Positions 51,159 through 54,192 of a DNA stretch of 54,192 nucleotides are shown one piece after another. The stretch's first letter is position 1; each line of letters starts with the position of its first letter. This stretch comes from UMGS1370 sp963557065. GTDB taxonomy: Bacteria; Bacillota; Clostridia; Lachnospirales; Lachnospiraceae. The translations under genes were made by a program, and so were the position numbers. Location: assembly GCA_963557065.1 (NCBI GenBank), contig CAUWCT010000010.1:1-54192 (forward strand), written 5' to 3'. A model generated the notes under the pieces. That model made no database searches. It was not told the origin of the DNA and was given only the letters and a program-made list of their open reading frames with translations.

Positions 51159-52535
51159 TCAGTTTCTATTCTGTCCGTCATCTAAGTCCAGATCATAGCC
51201 AATATAATGGGCAAAAGCCCGGACTATAAAATTTCGGTTTTCACAGTGAGAAGGAGCAGTATTGTTTGCGTTGCAGCTTTGATCCGGAAGAATAAAACGA
51301 ATGCAGTTAAGATGAATATCATTGCAGTAAGGCTGGGTGTGCGGGGGGACAGTAAAGATTTTTAACCCGCGTTTCACTTCTTTTCCAGCATCATCCAGTT
51401 CATTTAATAAGACAGCCAGGGCAACTGATTTGTTAGGGCAGACATTTTTTAAAGTAAGCCGAAGCTGAACGATTCGTCCTGTTGACTCTAAAGAAATATC
51501 GTCTAAATCATACAGAATGGAGTCCTGACATCCGGAAATGGTAAACTGATTTTTATGCGGAATACATCCAATACAGGAATTATGGTCACAGTCTACAAAG
51601 ATTTCAGGATTTGGGAAGGTAACAATACTGCCTTCATTGTCCTGATAGGTGATGGAAGCGTTTACCTGCTTGGAGCCTCCGGTCATTTTTATATGGCGGA
51701 CGGTAAATGTTAAAGCAGCGCTTTCTGAACCGTTGGCACCCAGGACATCAATAGTCCATTTAAGTGCAGTATTGCTTATTTGGGCAATGCTTCCTTTTGT
51801 TGGTGTGTTAGCAGAAACGATTTCAAAATCGGAATTTAGTACCTCATCTATGGTAATTCCGGTAGCGCCTGGTTTGGAAATATTATTTGCCAGATTTTCA
51901 AAAAGGGTTTCCAGTTCAGAGGCATCTGGCGCAATGGAAACATGGGAGGCGGCAGGAGGAGTAGCCCATAAGTTTAACTGCGTCTCATCAATTCCATCCT
52001 CGCCCACTAATCCGATACAGTAAATGGTGATTCCCATGGCTTTGGCAGAGGCGGCGATGGGATCAGGGTCAGCGCCTGCAGTGGTTTTTCCGTCTGTAAA
52101 CATGACGATTACCCGCCGGTTGGAAGAAGAACCGTCAAAAGAATCAATGGCAGTGGTAAATGCAGCAGCATGGTTGGTAGAGCCGCCGGGAGTAAGCGCA
52201 GCAATCGCCGTATTTAAGGCAGATGCAGAAGTAGTTAAAGGTGTGTCTAAAACAGCAGTATTGGAAAAGCTGACAATGCCGATTCGGCTTCCGCCTTCGA
52301 TGTTGCCGGTATTTCCCGTAGAATTGGCAATAATTTCAACGAAACTCTGGGCGCCGAGTTTTAAGCTGGTCATGGCATCTCCGGCCATACTGCCAGATCG
52401 ATCCAGTACTAACATAATATCAACGGGATCGCTGATGATATCGGGAGAGGCGGTTAAGGCCAGAGTGATTTGAAAGGTATCGTTACAGGAAATATGATCC
52501 GTACTAATTGTTTTATTAGCAAAATTGACTCCCAT
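51159..52535 (-). CDS. VWA-domain protein with Cys-rich tail
   Basis: A 458-residue protein. VWA domain (about 36-225) with a complete MIDAS: DRSGS (D45, S47, S49), the Thr in GGSTNH and the Asp in MFTDGKT. A beta-sandwich region (about 225-320) follows, then a C-terminal part with ten or so Cys (DCDHNSCIGC, SGCQDS, NVCPN and onward). It has no signal peptide, TM or sortase motif, so location is unclear. ATG at 52535 has GGAGG eight bases upstream. Monocistronic; role unknown. Confidence 0.85.
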   Translation of the reverse strand: MGVNFANKTISTDHISCNDTFQITLALTASPDIISDPVDIMLVLDRSGSMAGDAMTSLKLGAQSFVEIIANSTGNTGNIEGGSRIGIVSFSNTAVLDTPLTTSASALNTAIAALTPGGSTNHAAAFTTAIDSFDGSSSNRRVIVMFTDGKTTAGADPDPIAASAKAMGITIYCIGLVGEDGIDETQLNLWATPPAASHVSIAPDASELETLFENLANNISKPGATGITIDEVLNSDFEIVSANTPTKGSIAQISNTALKWTIDVLGANGSESAALTFTVRHIKMTGGSKQVNASITYQDNEGSIVTFPNPEIFVDCDHNSCIGCIPHKNQFTISGCQDSILYDLDDISLESTGRIVQLRLTLKNVCPNKSVALAVLLNELDDAGKEVKRGLKIFTVPPHTQPYCNDIHLNCIRFILPDQSCNANNTAPSHCENRNFIVRAFAHYIGYDLDLDDGQNRN

Positions 52536-52720
52536 AAAAAAGTCCTCCAAAAATTATGATTTCCAGGCTTTGGGACAGCCTTACTATATTGTATGCAGAA
52601 GGAAAAGAAGGTGACACCAGGTAAGAAACTGGCAGCTGCTGCAAAAAAATAAATAATTTGAAACTTTTTGAAATTCCCATGCGTCTATAAAATAGATTGA
52701 TTGGAAAGTGAGAATAGACC

Positions 52721-54127
52721 ATGGTTTTCAGCAGCATCGAGTTTATCTTTGCATTTTTGCCGGCATTTTTTCTGATATATTATCTTGCACCTGTAGGATT
52801 AAAAAATCTGGTGATTTTTATAGGAAGTCTGATTTTTTATTTTTACGGGGTAAGAAACAAACCGGAGTATTTTCTTTTAATTTTGTTATCGATTATAATC
52901 AATTACATATGCGGAAGAAAGATTGCAGCAGACAGAAAACGGAAAAAGGGAAAAAAGTGGCTGGCAGCAGGACTCTGCTATAATATCGGGATATTATTTT
53001 TCTTTAAATACACAGACTTCTTTTTTGAAATACTCAACGGGATGCTGTTTCCATTGGCCAAACAGGAGGTTTTTCCGTATCTGGAACTGGAATTGCCGAT
53101 AGGTATCAGTTTTTACACATTTCAGAGTATGTCTTATTTAATTGATGTATATTGGAGAGAAACCAGATGTGAACGCTCTTTCGTTTCTTTTGGAGCATAT
53201 ATCAGTATGTTTCCGCAGTTAATTGCCGGGCCGATTGTGACTCACAGGCAAGTACAGAAACAGCTGCGGCGAAAGGCAATTTCGTTAAATAACATTGAAG
53301 AAGGATTGAGAGAGTTTACGATTGGCCTTGGTCTGAAAGTTCTGATAGCAAACCAGATGGGGCGTCTTTGGGGGCAGGTAAATGCCATTGGCTATGAGAG
53401 CATTTCAACCCCAATGGCCTGGCTTGGTCTGGCAGCGTTTACTTTTCAGATTTATTTTGATTTTTATGGGTATTCCAGAATGGCAAAAGGTCTGGGACTG
53501 ATGATGGGATTCTATTTTCCGGATAATTTTAATCATCCGTACCAGTCAGGAAGTGTGACAGAGTTTTGGAGACGCTGGCATATCACACTGGGGAACTGGT
53601 TTAGAAATTATGTATACATTCCTTTGGGAGGAAAATACAGCCATATGATAAGAAATACGTTTATTGTGTGGATTTTGACAGGGCTCTGGCATGGGGCAAG
53701 CTGGAATTATGTATTATGGGGGATGTTTCATTTTATATGGATCACGCTGGAAAAGTGTGGATTAAAACGGATTTTGGATCGCTCTCCCTTTAAAGGACAT
53801 TTATATATGACAGTTTTAATCCCTATATCCTGGCTGCTGTTTGCAATTAATGATTTAGGACAGATTAAGCTGTATTTAACGAGATGTTTTCCATTTTTTG
53901 GTCAGAGCGACGCGGCTGTTTTTGCCGGAGATTTTTTAAAGTACGGCAGGATGTATGCAATTTCCCTGCTGGCTGCTGTGCTTCTTTCTACAGGGGTTGT
54001 TGAAAAATTTTATGAAAAATATAAAAATTCCATGGTAGTTGTGTTGGGATTAGTGGCAGTATTTTGGGCATGTATTTTCTGCATGTACATGGGGATGGAT
54101 GATCCTTTTCTATATTTTCAGTTTTAG
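52721..54127 (+). CDS. MBOAT O-acyltransferase (AlgI-like)
   Basis: A 468-residue membrane protein with 10 or more TM helices. The family motifs FWRRWHITLGNWFRNYVYIP and GLWHGASWNY (catalytic His) are intact, and PIGISFYTFQSMSYLID is typical of AlgI/PatA-like proteins. It transfers acyl, usually acetyl, groups to an extracellular polysaccharide or wall polymer. The partner SGNH/DHHW-type protein normally follows; the window ends 65 bp later, so this cannot be seen. The ribosome-binding site is weak (GTGAG). Confidence 0.92.
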   Translation: MVFSSIEFIFAFLPAFFLIYYLAPVGLKNLVIFIGSLIFYFYGVRNKPEYFLLILLSIIINYICGRKIAADRKRKKGKKWLAAGLCYNIGILFFFKYTDFFFEILNGMLFPLAKQEVFPYLELELPIGISFYTFQSMSYLIDVYWRETRCERSFVSFGAYISMFPQLIAGPIVTHRQVQKQLRRKAISLNNIEEGLREFTIGLGLKVLIANQMGRLWGQVNAIGYESISTPMAWLGLAAFTFQIYFDFYGYSRMAKGLGLMMGFYFPDNFNHPYQSGSVTEFWRRWHITLGNWFRNYVYIPLGGKYSHMIRNTFIVWILTGLWHGASWNYVLWGMFHFIWITLEKCGLKRILDRSPFKGHLYMTVLIPISWLLFAINDLGQIKLYLTRCFPFFGQSDAAVFAGDFLKYGRMYAISLLAAVLLSTGVVEKFYEKYKNSMVVVLGLVAVFWACIFCMYMGMDDPFLYFQF

Positions 54128-54192
54128 GTCAGAAAACACTTAGGGAAACGCTGATTAATTCATGCATTTCATCATAATTTTTGATATAATAC

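Noticed and set aside
1..54192. CRISPR arrays, transposase, integrase or phage genes
   Set aside because: No regular direct repeats with spacers and no such protein motifs were seen on either strand.

Overview
The window looks like a chromosomal segment of a Lachnospiraceae-type Clostridium. The reasons are consensus Shine-Dalgarno sites before nearly every gene, frequent TTG/GTG starts, a V-type ATPase operon, a Gram-positive Tad pilus locus of the Lachnospiraceae kind (with DUF5702 and DUF6382-FHA proteins), short CXXC redox proteins, and a chemoreceptor with a textbook sigma-28 promoter that implies a motile cell. No phage, plasmid, CRISPR or complete IS element is visible.

Layout. 1-282: a folded, repeat-like non-coding element. 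283-4328 (+): a two-component system, then a membrane redox module (degenerate thioredoxin-like lipoprotein, a 45-residue CXXC microprotein, a NapH-like polyferredoxin and a TlpA-like lipoprotein). 4310-5548 (-): an MFS exporter behind a palindromic operator. 5772-7405 (+): three unrecognised proteins, then a DEDDh exonuclease (7519-8499). 8583-12746 (-): a probable operon of a DUF1461 membrane protein, a D,D-carboxypeptidase and a KdpDE-like two-component pair. 12795-21322 (-): a complete nine-gene V-type ATPase operon with promoter and terminator. 21454-22404 (-): an SH3-domain membrane protein. 22659-24067 (+): trmB, a 50-residue Cys-rich microprotein, trxA and tRNA-Lys(CUU). 24199-24828 (-): a lipoprotein. 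25189-27171 (+): the chemoreceptor. 27305-27765: a gene-free stretch with a perfect sigma-A promoter, about 380 structured bases and a strong terminator, i.e. a candidate orphan non-coding RNA. 27910-29568 (+): a four-repeat peptidoglycan-binding NlpC/P60 hydrolase. 29680-32682 (-): a second OmpR-type system. 32826-36778 (-): an ArsR-family regulator, a DUF2508 protein, a GH13 amylase and glgB. 37083-47209 (+): the Tad pilus locus. 47322-51101 (+): a 1259-residue EAL/GGDEF protein. 51159-52535 (-): a VWA protein. 52721-54127 (+): an MBOAT O-acyltransferase.

How the parts fit. Several systems concern the envelope and surface life: Tad pilus, c-di-GMP turnover next to it, cell-wall hydrolase, carboxypeptidase, MBOAT acylation and chemotaxis. 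Others concern energy and redox: V-ATPase, thioredoxin and the NapH/TlpA module. The two points I consider most worth following are the orphan structured RNA at 27340-27765 and a 178-bp element with 27-bp inverted repeats (44071-44248) that supplies the ribosome-binding site, start codon and first codons of a TadE-type pseudopilin gene. If the segment between its repeats were inverted, that reading frame would close.
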